Shown here piece by piece: positions 10,401 through 22,400 of a stretch of 32,500 nt of DNA. The notes under the pieces are model-generated. The model was not told where the DNA came from and made no database searches. It saw only the letters and a list, made by a program, of their open reading frames with translations. The position numbers and the translations under genes were made by a program. This DNA comes from Mesostigma viride (lineage: Eukaryota > Streptophyta > Mesostigmatophyceae > Mesostigmatales > Mesostigmataceae). The DNA lies in contig RPFO01000076.1 of NCBI GenBank assembly GCA_009746045.1, positions 730,614 through 763,113 of the forward strand, in the 5' to 3' direction. The first letter of the stretch is position 1. Each line of letters begins with the position of its first letter.

Positions 10401-13400
10401 AAAACTGTAATAAAATCTGATGTAACCAGCACTCACCAATTGATTGGTGTGCTGCTTGGTTGGGTAGTGTGTTCAGGGTTGCATTCGTAGAGTACACATG
10501 GCCTGACAGCTCAGACGTGTGACAGATGAGCTGGCTGGCTGAATTATTAAACTGTCAGCGTTAGGATATTTCTGGTTTTGCCGTTTTCCATTTTGACGGT
10601 AGGCTTGATAAGCATGGTCGGCGGGTTGTGACCCGTAATTGTTTTCAATCAAATGCTGGTTTTCTTGGGAGCTCAAGTGTCATAATGTACAATTTTGCAC
10701 AGGCGGCGATTGCCGCCATGGTGAAAGAAACACTTCTTTAAGCCACTCATGGGGGCAGACTGACAAGCATAAATCTTGCCCATCGACCCCTTGGGCCGGT
10801 CCAAGTCCACTACACAATAATTAATCACGACTCACTAAAACAATCAGCCAAAGATTCGTTCAGCAACCAGCCGACCCTACAGGTCCCTAGCTTCACAGCT
10901 GGTGCAAACAATTACGAATTTTTGCAGCAAGTCGCATAAAACCTACGATCAATTTTCCGGACCACTAAATTACAGCCACCAACCCTTGTAAATAACCGGA
11001 TCCTTCAAGGAGAATCTAGGCGAGCATGAAACCCTTTGTACAGAACGGATTAGTCAGCCCATGTCGCAAATAGCCTCCCACATGCAGGCCGAGGCATAGC
11101 AGCCCTATCTTTCCCGCATTGAACTATAAAAGAGAAAACCGATTTAGTGCCCAAGTGCGCCTGGCACGCCATGCAATGCCGACTACCATAGCCAAGGCTT
11201 CTTACAGCGCTGTGACAAGCACCATGGAAAACTGGGATGAATGGCAGCTTTAATATGGTGTGTGAATGTAGTGCGATACCGCATCACTTCTCATTCTATT
11301 GAAATTTGGCTGGTGGGATTAGTACGCTCATTCCAGTGCGACTTGGTACATCACAGCTAGTGACTCCAGTGCGTGAGTTGGCTGTGTCAGGAAGCAGTAC
11401 CTAGCTGCACCATCCACAGAACACCTCCATCACCACCAGCTGCTGCATTCCTTGCATAAAAAAAGCGCAAAGTACATGTGATGGGGTACGCATGCACGGG
11501 TCAGACGAAGGAAAGCATCGAGGGAGAAGGCATGCAGCGCATGGCAGGAGGTTTAGGTCACACGGCCTCAACAGGGGCCACCCGGGCACTGTGCGTAGTG
11601 ATTACTATAAAGTTGCAGAAGATATCGTTGCATTATCAAACTGGCGACTGTATGACAAGTGTTGGTGCACTCCAATACCACAAATTTTAAGCCCCTCACA
11701 TGGCATGTGGCCACCAGGCATGGTCGTGCTTCGGGCAAAGGCGCTTTAACAACAGCAACCTCAAGGAGAGCCGTTGCTATCCGGCTAGCCTGCATAGTCA
11801 AGTCAAACTAGGATTCAAAATGCTAGACTGTCTAGCTAGAGCATTCAGCCCGAAGTCGTCCGTTAAGGCTGTTCTATTAGTCCCCACCTGGAAATTGGGT
11901 GTTGGGTTGGATGTCGATGTCTGCGTCTCCCTGCATCATGTGAGGACGTGCGTCGGTGATGAACAACAAGCAATTGCGGTGCATGTAAATCACAGGCATG
12001 GCATCAGCTGTAGGGCTTTGCTTAACTTGTGAAGTTCACCACCTGCAGTTCACCACACACACTCTGGGTTGTGCATTCAATCCGCATTCTGATGAGCACC
12101 TGAAGTCTTATCCAGGACGTCATTTAGTGTCTTAGGCTTAAACCTAACGCGGCACACACCTGTGACGAGGACCAGACAGATGCTTCTTTGGTAAAGCCAC
12201 CGATGGCACTTGAAGCTATTACGCAGACGAGTGAGGAAGTCATGCTTGGAGTTTTGCAAAATTATAAAATTACCAATTAAAATATCATAATAGTAATACA
12301 TTTGGTAATAGGTGCTGAAGCTAAGGTCCATTGGAGTGGCTTCCTACCAGAGAAACAAGTTAATTACAATAAGTGTACGCAGGCTTTAACAGTTGAGCCT
12401 AGCCACACCCTCAAAATCATTGTACAAGTCATTGTCAAGTCAGGCCAGTTCACCATGCTGGGGCCCAGCACATGCCCCCTTGGTCCAATCCTGTCCCCAA
12501 CAGCAGCAAGGGTGGGTGGGTGGGAGCTGCAAAAAGGTCTCCCTACGTTCACCACACCACTCCAAGTACGGTGTGAAAATGAAAAACAAAGCACATGTCT
12601 CAAGGTGCCGCGCCCCCCTCAATCAAGGGCGGGCACGGTTGCCAGTAGGCACTAGTACCGGCGCAACGCCGGTCCCCTTCTCTCTAGTCCTGTGTAACAA
12701 CAAGCACCTTACATGGTGTAGGTGACGTACGGTAGAGCTACGCTACAGGCGGCAGATCGGCCCCCTTTGAGCCCGCCGCAACATAAGTATAAAATGAGCA
12801 GATAGCTAAAAAAATAGGTGCTGAAGCTAAGGTCCATTGGAGTGCCTTCCTACCAGAGAAACAAGTTTATTACAATAAGTGTGTGCAGGCTTTAACAGTC
12901 GAGCCTAGCCACACCCTCAAAATCTTTGTACAAGTCATTGTCAAGTTAGGCCAGTTCACCATGCTGGGGCCCAGCGCATGCCCCCTTGGTCCAATCTTGT
13001 CCCACATCTCCATCTCTGGCCACCCAGGCAGTTTCCAGCCCTGCGCAACCACTTGGAATGCTGGCTCTTGTTGGCATTATGATGCCCCCCTCCCGCCCCC
13101 GTGTGGCCGCTACGGTTTCCCGGCGGACGCAGGGCGGAGCCACATGCGTTCCCCTTATTTGAGGGGCGCATCCCGGTGCTGCCACTTTAGGACTTATGCC
13201 ACCTGGGAACGTCTCCAGCTCACCCAACCATCAGCACGAGCCCACCGGCAAAGCCGCTGGGATTCCCCAAGGGTAGAGCCACTGCCACCGGCTCTATATC
13301 CCCCCCATCGTGATGATAATGATGGCTGCGGACCTCCTAGCGCCAAGGCTCACCATCGCCATGGTGTCACGAGCCTTGACGCAGCCGCAGCCGAGTCGAG

Positions 13401-16400
13401 CTTTTTTATGGTGTATAATGCATTTTATTAAAACAAACCCGGACCTCACTGCCGGGTTTTATGCACACCACCCCTCGTGGGGGGCGCGGGAAAACGGCAA
13501 TGGCAAAGCGGAGCCCGCCGCCTTAGGAATTTTTTTTCCAGGAATGCCAGGCCCTGTAGCATTTTTCAAAGAGTTTTAATTAGTGCGCATGAATTCCCAC
13601 GGTTTACCGCGGCTTCCCATCTATCCCTTATCGCCAAGGGCAGAAGGGGCCTGCTCGCCGGAGCGCCGAAAGGGTACAGGGCGCCTGCCGCCCTCCCCAT
13701 GCCGACAGGACCCCCCCGACCCACAGCTGGCGCTGCCATTGGTGCACCCTCCTCCGCCTCTAGTTTTTCTTGACCCAATCTACATGAAAAACGCCCTGCT
13801 TCCCTTGTGCACGCCGCTACAAGGATAAAAATTTCCGGCGGACACTTTACTCGAGGGCAAGACTAGCGCTTCCTTCAGGGATCGTCACCTCGCGCTGTCC
13901 TTTCGCAGGGCTCTCCGCCAAAATTCACCTTCTCTAAAACGCCCCTTCCCTCTTCCTTGACTTTCGAAACTTCCCAACTGGAGCCCGGCCGGCGCACCCC
14001 AGCGCCATGGGGGAACACCCTAGGACCAGCACTACAACCCTTCACCAATATTTCGAAAAACAGCGGGTCACCTCTCCATAACACGGGGAGGCTGGCAGCG
14101 TCGACTTACATTGGGCGTAACAGCCATAGTGGCCGCAAAGCGACCCCCCTAGCGGCCAGCCCACCTTTCCTCACATTGGAAAGTTGCGAGCTGCAAAAAG
14201 GTCTCCCTACGTTCACCACACCACTCCAAGTACGGTGTGAAAATGAAAAACAAAGCACATGTCTCAAGGTGCCGCGCCCCCCTCAATCAAGGGCGGGCAC
14301 GGTTGCCAGTAGGCACTAGTACCGGCGCAACGCCGGTCCCCTTCTCTCTAGTCCTGTGTAACAACAAGCACCTTACATGGTGTAGGTGACGTACGGTAGA
14401 GCTACGCTACAGGCGGCAGATCGGCCCCCTTTGAGCCCGCCGCAACATAAGTATAAAATGAGCAGATAGCTCTCAAAATCTACAGCTCCGTATTATTCAT
14501 GCGACCGCAATTACAGCATGCGCAAACATCCACAAATTGACAGCTAACCAGGTCTTAAAAGTAAGGTCTTAAATGTAATTGGCTAACCAGGTCTTAAAAT
14601 GATTTCGCACGGCATTTTAAGACCAATGTAGCCGCCCTTTTGTTTCAAGCATTTATTTAAAGTTCCTGCCTGGTGCAGTGGTGCTTCTAGCACTGCTAGT
14701 AAAATTTTTCCACTGCCAGCCTAACTGTGGGTATTGCCTTGGTGTCAAATGATGCAAAGAGTTACGAGCCCCGTACACTATGCAAGCGTGAACCCCTCGT
14801 TTTTCAAACAGCACAGCCAGCATCGGCAGGCATGAACACAATTTGCATGCCTTGCACGGTTTGCTGCGCCTAGGTTGCGCGGCAAAATATTGTATCCAGC
14901 AATGACACCATTGTGTGAGAGAAAATGGGCTCTAGCTAATTGTTAGTATTGATAAAACACAGCATCACAAAGCAGAAGGAAACACAGCATCACCAACCAC
15001 ACGCTACTGGGAAAGATCCTTAAGGACCACAGCTGTAAGTGCATGCTGCGGGTATGCATACAATAAAGCTGGACAAGCTGGTTGCAACAAGACTAGAAAA
15101 AAAAATGAATCATAAACAGTGACCTGTCGTCAACAGTACGATGTGACGTGATTGGTCATGTTTGAAACTAACAGTCACGCCCAACCAGTCACACCACCAC
15201 GTTAGCTCCATTCTCAAGCAACCATTACTACAAGTGCCGGGGCCGGTCAAGTTGACGCCTCTGCCCCCAACTTACGGGTCATGGGCCAGAACAAAGCCCC
15301 GCCATAGCCAGGCAATCAATACCCACCATATAGACTCATGTCGGACTCCTTGGGCAGCCTGCAACCCACCGTATAGATGATAACCACCCACCAGTTGTAG
15401 AAGCTGAGGTCGGACTCCTTGGGCAGCAGCCGCTTCTTGCGCTCGAACACCGCCTCCATGTTGTCGGACTTGAGCCGGTTGGCAAAGTCGATATAACCGG
15501 ACACCTGCGGGGGCACAGGTGGACATGGCAGGCACCGTCGGGCAGATGTTGTGAAGGACAGAAATGCAAAGGGGGATGATTATGCTGCCACGAGTTCTCG
15601 CGCGGGACTTGCTTGATGGGACCATCAAATCAATGGATGTGAGAATGGAAGTGAACAGTGGATCCATTTCTGGCCTTGCTTTGCTTTGCATGCATCACCA
15701 CAAAACATCAAACTTATTACAATATGTGTGCAAGCCTTATACGGTGGAATAACACAGACTTGTCGACCAGATGGCCACATGGCCATCTGTATGCTCGGGT
15801 GAGCACACTATGTGAATTTGCAGGGCCAGCCCACAGCAGCTGTGCCCACGCTCTACCCCCTTATGCCAGGGTGGGTGGGTGGGTGGGTGGGAGGCAAAAG
15901 AAACAACCTGCTTCCCTAGAATGGAAGCCCACCTTTAAAAGAAACGACCCGTCCAGCCAACCCCTACGTGAGTGGCTGGGGTACAGGTGCCGGCACAAAA
16001 AACATTTTTTTCTTGAAATTATTTTTTCTTTTTGTGTTATATAGTGTTGCATTCTCCGCCCAGCAAGTTAATCATAGATAAAATGAGCATAGCTCACCAA
16101 ATCCAATTCTGGCCTTGCTTTGCTTTGCATGCATCACCACAAAACATCAAATTTATTACAATATGTGTGCTATAGCACTATACGGCAGAATCACACAGAC
16201 TTGTCTACCAGATGGCAACACGGCCATCTGTATGCTAGGGTGAGCACACTATGTGAATTTGCAGGGCCAGCCCACAGCAGCTGTGCCCACGCTCTACCCA
16301 CATCTCCTTACATGGCTAACAGCAAAAATATGCAGCACATGCAATAAAGAAAGCTCCACTAACTAGCTACTTTCTTTGTGTCATGTGTGTATGAGGTTCA

Positions 16401-19400
16401 CCCTCGGGTTAGTTAAACCATTTCCCCCTGACCTCCCACACAAGGGTGAGGTCGGTTGATAGCAACAATACGAGAGATAAAAACTGGAGGACGTCAAAAC
16501 ACGATGCCACCCAAGTGGCGCTAAAAAGCTGTTGGGTCAAAAACCCATGGCCTGAGCCCAGAGGGCTGGCGGAATGTCCCGCCCCAGGAGGCTGCGGTGG
16601 AGGCCAATGTAGCGCATGACCGAGAGGGCCGAAGCCCACCGGCCGCGCAGCTGAATGGTTTCCGGCGACTCGCCAGCGATGGCGTCCACGCCATCGATGG
16701 CGACTCGCCAGCGTGGCCCCCCCATGCCGGAGGCTGTGAAAAGAAGACATCCCTGGGATGCCCATGCGGGCCTGCACAGCCTCCCATTGCTGCCTAGCAT
16801 GGCTGTACGTTAAGCCCCGAAAAAGAAGTGCATCTGGGGGCTGGCCAGCCGTCAGGCGTCACAGGAGCCACAAGGAAAGTGGATCCCGGACGAGGACGTG
16901 CTGGGCCGCCCCCTGCGCAGTTTTGGGGTTGCGCAGCACAAGGGCACCGACCGTGGGCCCTAGCTCGAGAAGTGGGTGGCCAGGATGGGCCACATCCAGA
17001 ACCCGCAGCCCTAGCGCCTCGCTAATGCGCAAATACTGTTGGAAAGCAATAACAATCAACGCACTCAAATGCACCTGTCGACGTGAAACTAGCAACAGGG
17101 CAGTGAAATAGCAAAGGCGCCAGGGCATAGGCGGAGGGCTGACAGCCGGAACAAGCCGCTGCCAACCTGCAAGCAGGCTGTCCGCCATGACCCAACTCCG
17201 AACAATGTCGAGGTAGTACAGGTGCAGACACGCCTTGGCGTGCTGGCATAAGGTACGCCCCCGCCCCCCTCTGGCATGGTAGACAGCAGAAATCCACTCA
17301 CAGAAAATGGCTTCCGAGTCAGCTGGGTTGACAGGGCCACGTGGTGCCCACGCCACGTAGACAGCCACCGCACGCCGGTACGCTGGCCAGGTAGACACAG
17401 GGTTCACTGTGCCCTCCAAAAAAGCCAAATCCTTAGGGCGTCGCACCCCTTCAGGCCCAAGGTTGGGATGCACGTCACCGCACCGGGTCAAGTCAGGGAT
17501 CCAGGCGCCACACCAACTGGCCTTGTCAGCTGGGTTGTGGTCGGTAGCCACCCAGACCCAGTGGCTTTGCATGTCGCCAGCCAGTGACAGAGCGCAGTAG
17601 CGCCAAACCGGCTGGTTGAGGCGGTAGGAAGACGAATGCCCCCACCACAGCACTGGAGTCTACGAGCCGGACGACTCGCTTACCTCGACACGCCTTGGTC
17701 CGGCACGACCACTCGACCCCCTATGTCGCAGCAATCGCCTCGTTGACGTTGATGTGGTTAGGCTGCCCCCAGCCCCTGTAGGACAGTGCTGTACGCCAGT
17801 GGCCACCCCCTAGCCGGCTGTAGTCACCCTCCTCCATGCGCTCCAGGTCCAAGTCCTCACCAGACGTTAAGCTGCGTCCGCCACCCCCGCGCTTCGCGCC
17901 GGGTTGCCAGCCGGGCACAATCGGCCCCACTGAGGCAGGTCTTTGTATACAACCCCACCGCCGGAGGTGCTCGCATCACTTGCGACCACTCGGTCAAAAA
18001 GGGGCCGGGCCCTGGCAGCCTTTAAAAAGGGGGCCAGGTCGATTGCCGCCTAAAGCTCCCAACGGACCCCCTCAGGTAGAAGGCAGCGGCGCCCACGCTG
18101 GGAGGCGTGCATGGCTGCTAGCAGCCGATACGTCTCAGACCACACTGAGAGCATGGGGCGGCAAAGCAGATGCATCCACACCCACTTCCCAAGCACAGAA
18201 CTACGTTCGCGGAGGTATTAAATTCGTGATCCAGGATTCTATGAGTAGCAGCGATAGCTGCCACCACACGCTCAGGAACAAGCACCACGTCACCATTTCT
18301 TTGGTGAATGACACCCACCGCCTGCAAACCAGTCTGTTCTGCTGTCGCCCGTACCACCTTGTCAAACTTCTGCAGACTTCTACACAAACAGCGGAGTAGG
18401 CAGCCTGAACACGATCTAGCTGCTGATTCACTCCATCCACCGAAGCACAGTGGGTGAAATCGTCACGGCATGCATACCTTCCACATCTTGCCGAGATTCG
18501 AAACAGGGCGAGGACGCAGCAGGGTCCTCCTCCCGCCTCAGCCCGACGGTCTGCCCCGCCTCGTCAGCCTCCGCAACCAGAATCAGCGCTGACATATCGA
18601 TGCTCAGGCCACGACTAGCCTCCAACGGTGGCTTGGGGCCATAGTGGTCCAACACAGACTGGCGCACGCACTGGGCCACAACGACGGCCAGCTTGTTTCC
18701 CGTTGGCCAGCACAACATCCACGGCCACACCTTCCGACGCGGCCCACTAAGGCCCACAAAATCCGACCACACCGGCATCCAAGCACAGTACTGCCGAATC
18801 CAAGTGGGCACGCGGAGTCTGTTGTGGTAGGAATCCAAGTCTGATACCCCCCAAAAAACATCCTCCCCAGCGCGCGTGGGCAAATTGCAAATCATGCCAA
18901 GGTGTGGTAAAAAAGCGGGCATAGGATCTGGTAGTGGCATGTTGCCACGACGGTTGTCCACAATCAGCCGTATATGGCCGTCGGGCTTTCCGACCCCAAA
19001 GCTTTCCTTACCATTCACCATAGGCGGCTCCTCCTAAAAAAATCCACCCAAACCCCCCCTCTCCACACACACCGTGCAAACATGTGCGAACTCCTCCATG
19101 CTACACCCCCGCAAGATCCGCATCAACTTCTGGAAGATCAGCTCAGCTGGGCTCGGCGTTTGTACCATTCTACTCTCATCATTCAAAATTGCTCCCCAAG
19201 AGGGAAGTAGTAAGTTCAACACATCCACTTGGCCGGCTTCCCCCGGACCAGGCAAGGCCAAGCGTGCGGCTACTAACGCTTTGTAAGGGGCTCCTTCAGC
19301 ATATTCACCCCCATCCACTACAGATCCTACCATTGCTGCCACGGAACCACCGTTCCGGCGAACCAAGGACCTGCAAGCACCATCGATCCCAACTAGGGCC

Positions 19401-22400
19401 ACCTGCTGCAGAGGCCCGGGCACACGGGCTGAGTCTACAGCAGGCGGGCTCGCCCCCCCCCCCCCCCCCCCCCATCCAGTATAAAAGCCCTAACCGCTTG
19501 ACAGGCTAGTGTGCGAGCAGTAAAAGCCCGACTCATCCTATCGCGCCTACGGCCTGAGCGGTCCTGCTGCCACCAGTCACGAGCTGGAAGTGGCGCTGGA
19601 AGAGGCAGCGGAAGGAGGCACCGCTCCCTTCATGCTTGTTGTTGTTGGAGGGGCCGCCCTGCCCCTTCTTGCCGGGCCCCTGCTCAAGCTTGTGCTGAAG
19701 CTTACCCATGCTCATTGCGGCCCGGACTGCCGGAGACGCCAGCATTGGCGCACCCTCCTCGAACGGTAGCATTGCCGACGGAGTGCCCTTCCACCCCGTC
19801 GACCCCACATCCACCAGCTGACATGCCGTGATCAGCTTCGCCAAGTATTCGGCTGCTGCCACGATCACCTCGGCGCGTGGCGTTGCCCAGTAACCAAATT
19901 CCGTGACCATCGTGTCGACGATGCCAGCCATCTATAGGATCAACATGCGCCTCTCCCCGCTGGCTGTGCTGCCCCCCTGCATCGTCAGCACTATCGACGC
20001 ACAGATGGACTTCCCCCCCACGTTCTCCGCATAGTCCATCATACCCGGCAGCACTGCCTCCAGCATGTTGCTCAGCAGGACCGGCACTGCATGCCCGCTC
20101 AGCGCCACTCCCTTCGTGCGCGCCAGCCTGCCAGCAGTCGCCGCTGCGGGGCTTGCAGCTGCTGGAGTCTTTGCCTGGTCCAACACCTTCGACATGGCCG
20201 CTATCAGGACACCAATATCTCCGCTAGTGAGGGCGTTGCCTGGCCGGGTTGGAAGGCCACCAGCTAGGGTTGCATTAGCCCGTTTCGGTCCCCAACATGC
20301 GACTTATGTTTCGGTCTAGGTCCGCCACATCCCGGTCGGTTGCCCCTGGGCCACCATCCTCCTCCCCACCGCCAACCCAACCATGCCCCGCCCCTCCACC
20401 CCCACTTGCCGGAAGGGGAACACCCCCTATTCCCACCGCACCTATTGACGTTGGAGGATCCGGCTCTGCAATAGCCTCCGCCAGCTGCGCTGCTAGCACA
20501 TCAACCAGGTCCTCCTCCCCCATCCCAATCGCTGACAAAACCCTTTCCTCCAATGCGTGCATGACGTTCTCGGCACGTCCCTTGTAGAGCTTCCTGATTT
20601 GCTCTAGCCAGCCCCCCCCCCCCCGGATCTTCTCAACCGCGGCCTCCTTTGGGGTGCATCCCACCTTGGCTGTTTGTTTGAGTTTCGCTATGAAAGTGCG
20701 TTCTGGGGCTGTCACTGTCGTGGTCATGGTGGGTTATATTGCTTGATGTTGCCTTGCGTTTTGTTTTTTGTGATGTGGTCACGTGAGGTTCTTAGGCAAA
20801 AGAAACAACCTGCTTCCCTAGAATGGAAGGCGGAAGCCCACCGTTATTAGCAACCACGTGTCCAGCCAACCCGTACGTGGGTGGCTGGGGTACAGGTGCC
20901 AGCACAAAAAATATTTTTCTGAAAATTATTTTTTCTCTTTGTGCTGTACGGCGTTGCATTCTCCGCTCAGCAGGTTAGTCATAGATAAAATGAGCATAGC
21001 TCACCAATGGAGCGGAGTGCGTTTCTAGCAGTGTTTCTGCTAACGGTCCGGTTCCGGACATTGTGTCCAGTTGTCCGGACGCCGCCAGGCCGTCCGGACG
21101 CACTTGTCCGGAGCCCGCGCGGCCGTCCGGACGTCGTCCGGTTGGTGTCCGGTGGCCCCCCCGCTAGCTGGCTATGATTGTTTGGCAGGCTGCCAGCCTG
21201 GGCCGCTGACTGCCACAGCGCCCTCAAGAGGTTCCACTCGCACTGCAGGATTCCATGTCAGATGCTTCTTACCTTCGGCACTTTCACATGAATTGGCGGA
21301 TACTCGGTATGAATTAAATATTCTGACTCTCTGAATCCGTTAACACACCTGTCGTATTGGTAGGGCAGCCTGATTCGTGTTAACGAAACGCCTGCAAGCT
21401 ATGCAGAAAACGAAGACGAAAGCCAGCCACAGCGGCGGCTGCCGAGCTACGTAGCTGCATTTTGCTTTCGAATATTTAGTGAGTAGAGTGCGTTAAGTGT
21501 TTTTAGGGAAATAGCAGCAAAAAGAGAAAGGTGCCTATTCCGACAGGATTTAGGTGCAGGAATTTTTTCGCAACAGGCGGAGGTATTTTAGAACTGGGCA
21601 CAGCTAGTAACGGCAGGCCGCCGAAACCCGGAATAGTGGATGATGACGGAAAAGATAGCAGCGAGCTGAACGCTGGCGAGCAAGGTGATGTCGAGCGGGA
21701 TAGCAACGAGATTTCCAACGGGATTTTGGGTGTCGAGACAGAAGAAGACTCATGAGGAGGCGATGCAGAGGCTGCCGATTCTACCCCTGCTGCGCGTCCG
21801 GCAAGCAGTTACGACGGTGATGAACTGCGAGCTGGCGACGCTGCAGATGAGGATGGTAACGCGGGGCCGCTAAAGAAGAAGGCGAAGGTTGCACAGGGGA
21901 AAGTGGGCAGTGGAAAAGGCCGCAGCAGTGGCAAATCAGGACCTGCAGCGAAGCTGAAAAAGAAGGCTGCTCGGAAGCCTTAGTACGGTGCGCAGGCCAA
22001 AGGACGAGTGGTTCCAGAACGACAATTACCAGTGGGCTCACGTGTACTTCAAGAACGGCCGGTGGCAGGTGGAATGGAGGACGTGCTGCTCAGTGGCATA
22101 CATCAGGGAACAATCACGTCCATTCATGTGCGACCGGAAGACAAGGCTAAGTGAGCATGAAGGCACAACCAAGCACAACGACGCCTGCAAGGAAGTGAGG
22201 GCTCTCATTGGTGAGGGAAAGCCGGTGATTGAGAGGCTGTGGTCTGCTGATTTCCAAGCCAGGGCCGGAGACAGGGGCGTGTCACAAGTGGCAATAAATT
22301 TATTAGTTGTCTCACTTAATAAATTTGATGTAGAGGATGGCCTAGTTTTGTAAGAGACCAATAAACCCATTTTAAGAGCATGATAGAATTGCTATAGAGG

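Larger units (their letters stand above)
6241..11144 (-). mobile_element. Non-autonomous SDR element, copy E4, interrupted by a TTAA element
   Basis: Minus-strand order: A1 (11144-10757), internal (10756-9371), B1 (9370-9252), A2 (9251-8865), B2 (8637-8595 joined to 6317-6241). B2 is split by the 6318-8590 insertion; B1 gives the uninterrupted sequence. A1 and A2 (about 388 bp) differ at roughly 5% of positions by eye. The outer A end AATCGGTTTTCTCT resembles that of E3. A G-rich block (GGGTGGGAGGGAGGG, 8644-8658) follows B2 at the A2/B2 junction. The internal 1.4 kb has no recognised gene. It lies in intron 8, in the same orientation as CFAP299. Confidence 0.78.
12307..14471 (-). mobile_element. 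Non-autonomous SDR element, copy E2
   Basis: Minus-strand order: A1 (14471-14188), internal (14187-13005), B1 (13004-12813), A2 (12807-12524), B2 (12498-12307). A1 and A2 are both 284 bp and show no difference by eye; B1 and B2 differ at about nine of 190 positions. The outer end AGCTATCTGCTCATTTTATA resembles that of the coding element E1 (TTGGTGAGCTATGCTCATTT), so E2 may be mobilised by an E1-like enzyme (inference). The internal 1.2 kb shows no RT or recombinase similarity. A G-rich block (GGGTGGGTGGGTGGG, 12510-12524) sits at the A2/B2 junction. It lies in intron 7. Confidence 0.85.
15662..21007 (-). mobile_element. PAT/Kangaroo-like tyrosine-recombinase retrotransposon, copy E1, full length but decayed
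   Basis: Minus-strand order: A1 (21007-20794), gag, RT, RNase H, tyrosine recombinase, B1 (16306-16101), A2 (16100-15892), B2 (15858-15662). This is the complete split-direct-repeat plan of PAT-like members of the DIRS order, with proteins in the usual order. No target-site duplication is expected for tyrosine-recombinase insertion and none is seen. Frameshifts and stops break all proteins, and a 21-bp C run (19453-19473) lies between gag and RT. A1/A2 and B1/B2 are visibly diverged, so this copy is older than E2 or E3. It occupies most of intron 6, in CFAP299 orientation. Confidence 0.88.

Noticed and set aside
10430-10490. Candidate for the missing CFAP299 exon 8 (GTGAGT donor on the minus strand near 10434)
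   Set aside because: The translation did not resemble the SNPTPN segment and the length did not fit; 11930-11888 fits both.
15662-21007. LTR retrotransposon explanation for the direct repeats
   Set aside because: There are two different repeat pairs in interleaved order (A1...B1A2-B2) and the coding part has a tyrosine recombinase, not a DDE integrase; a simple LTR pair cannot give this order.
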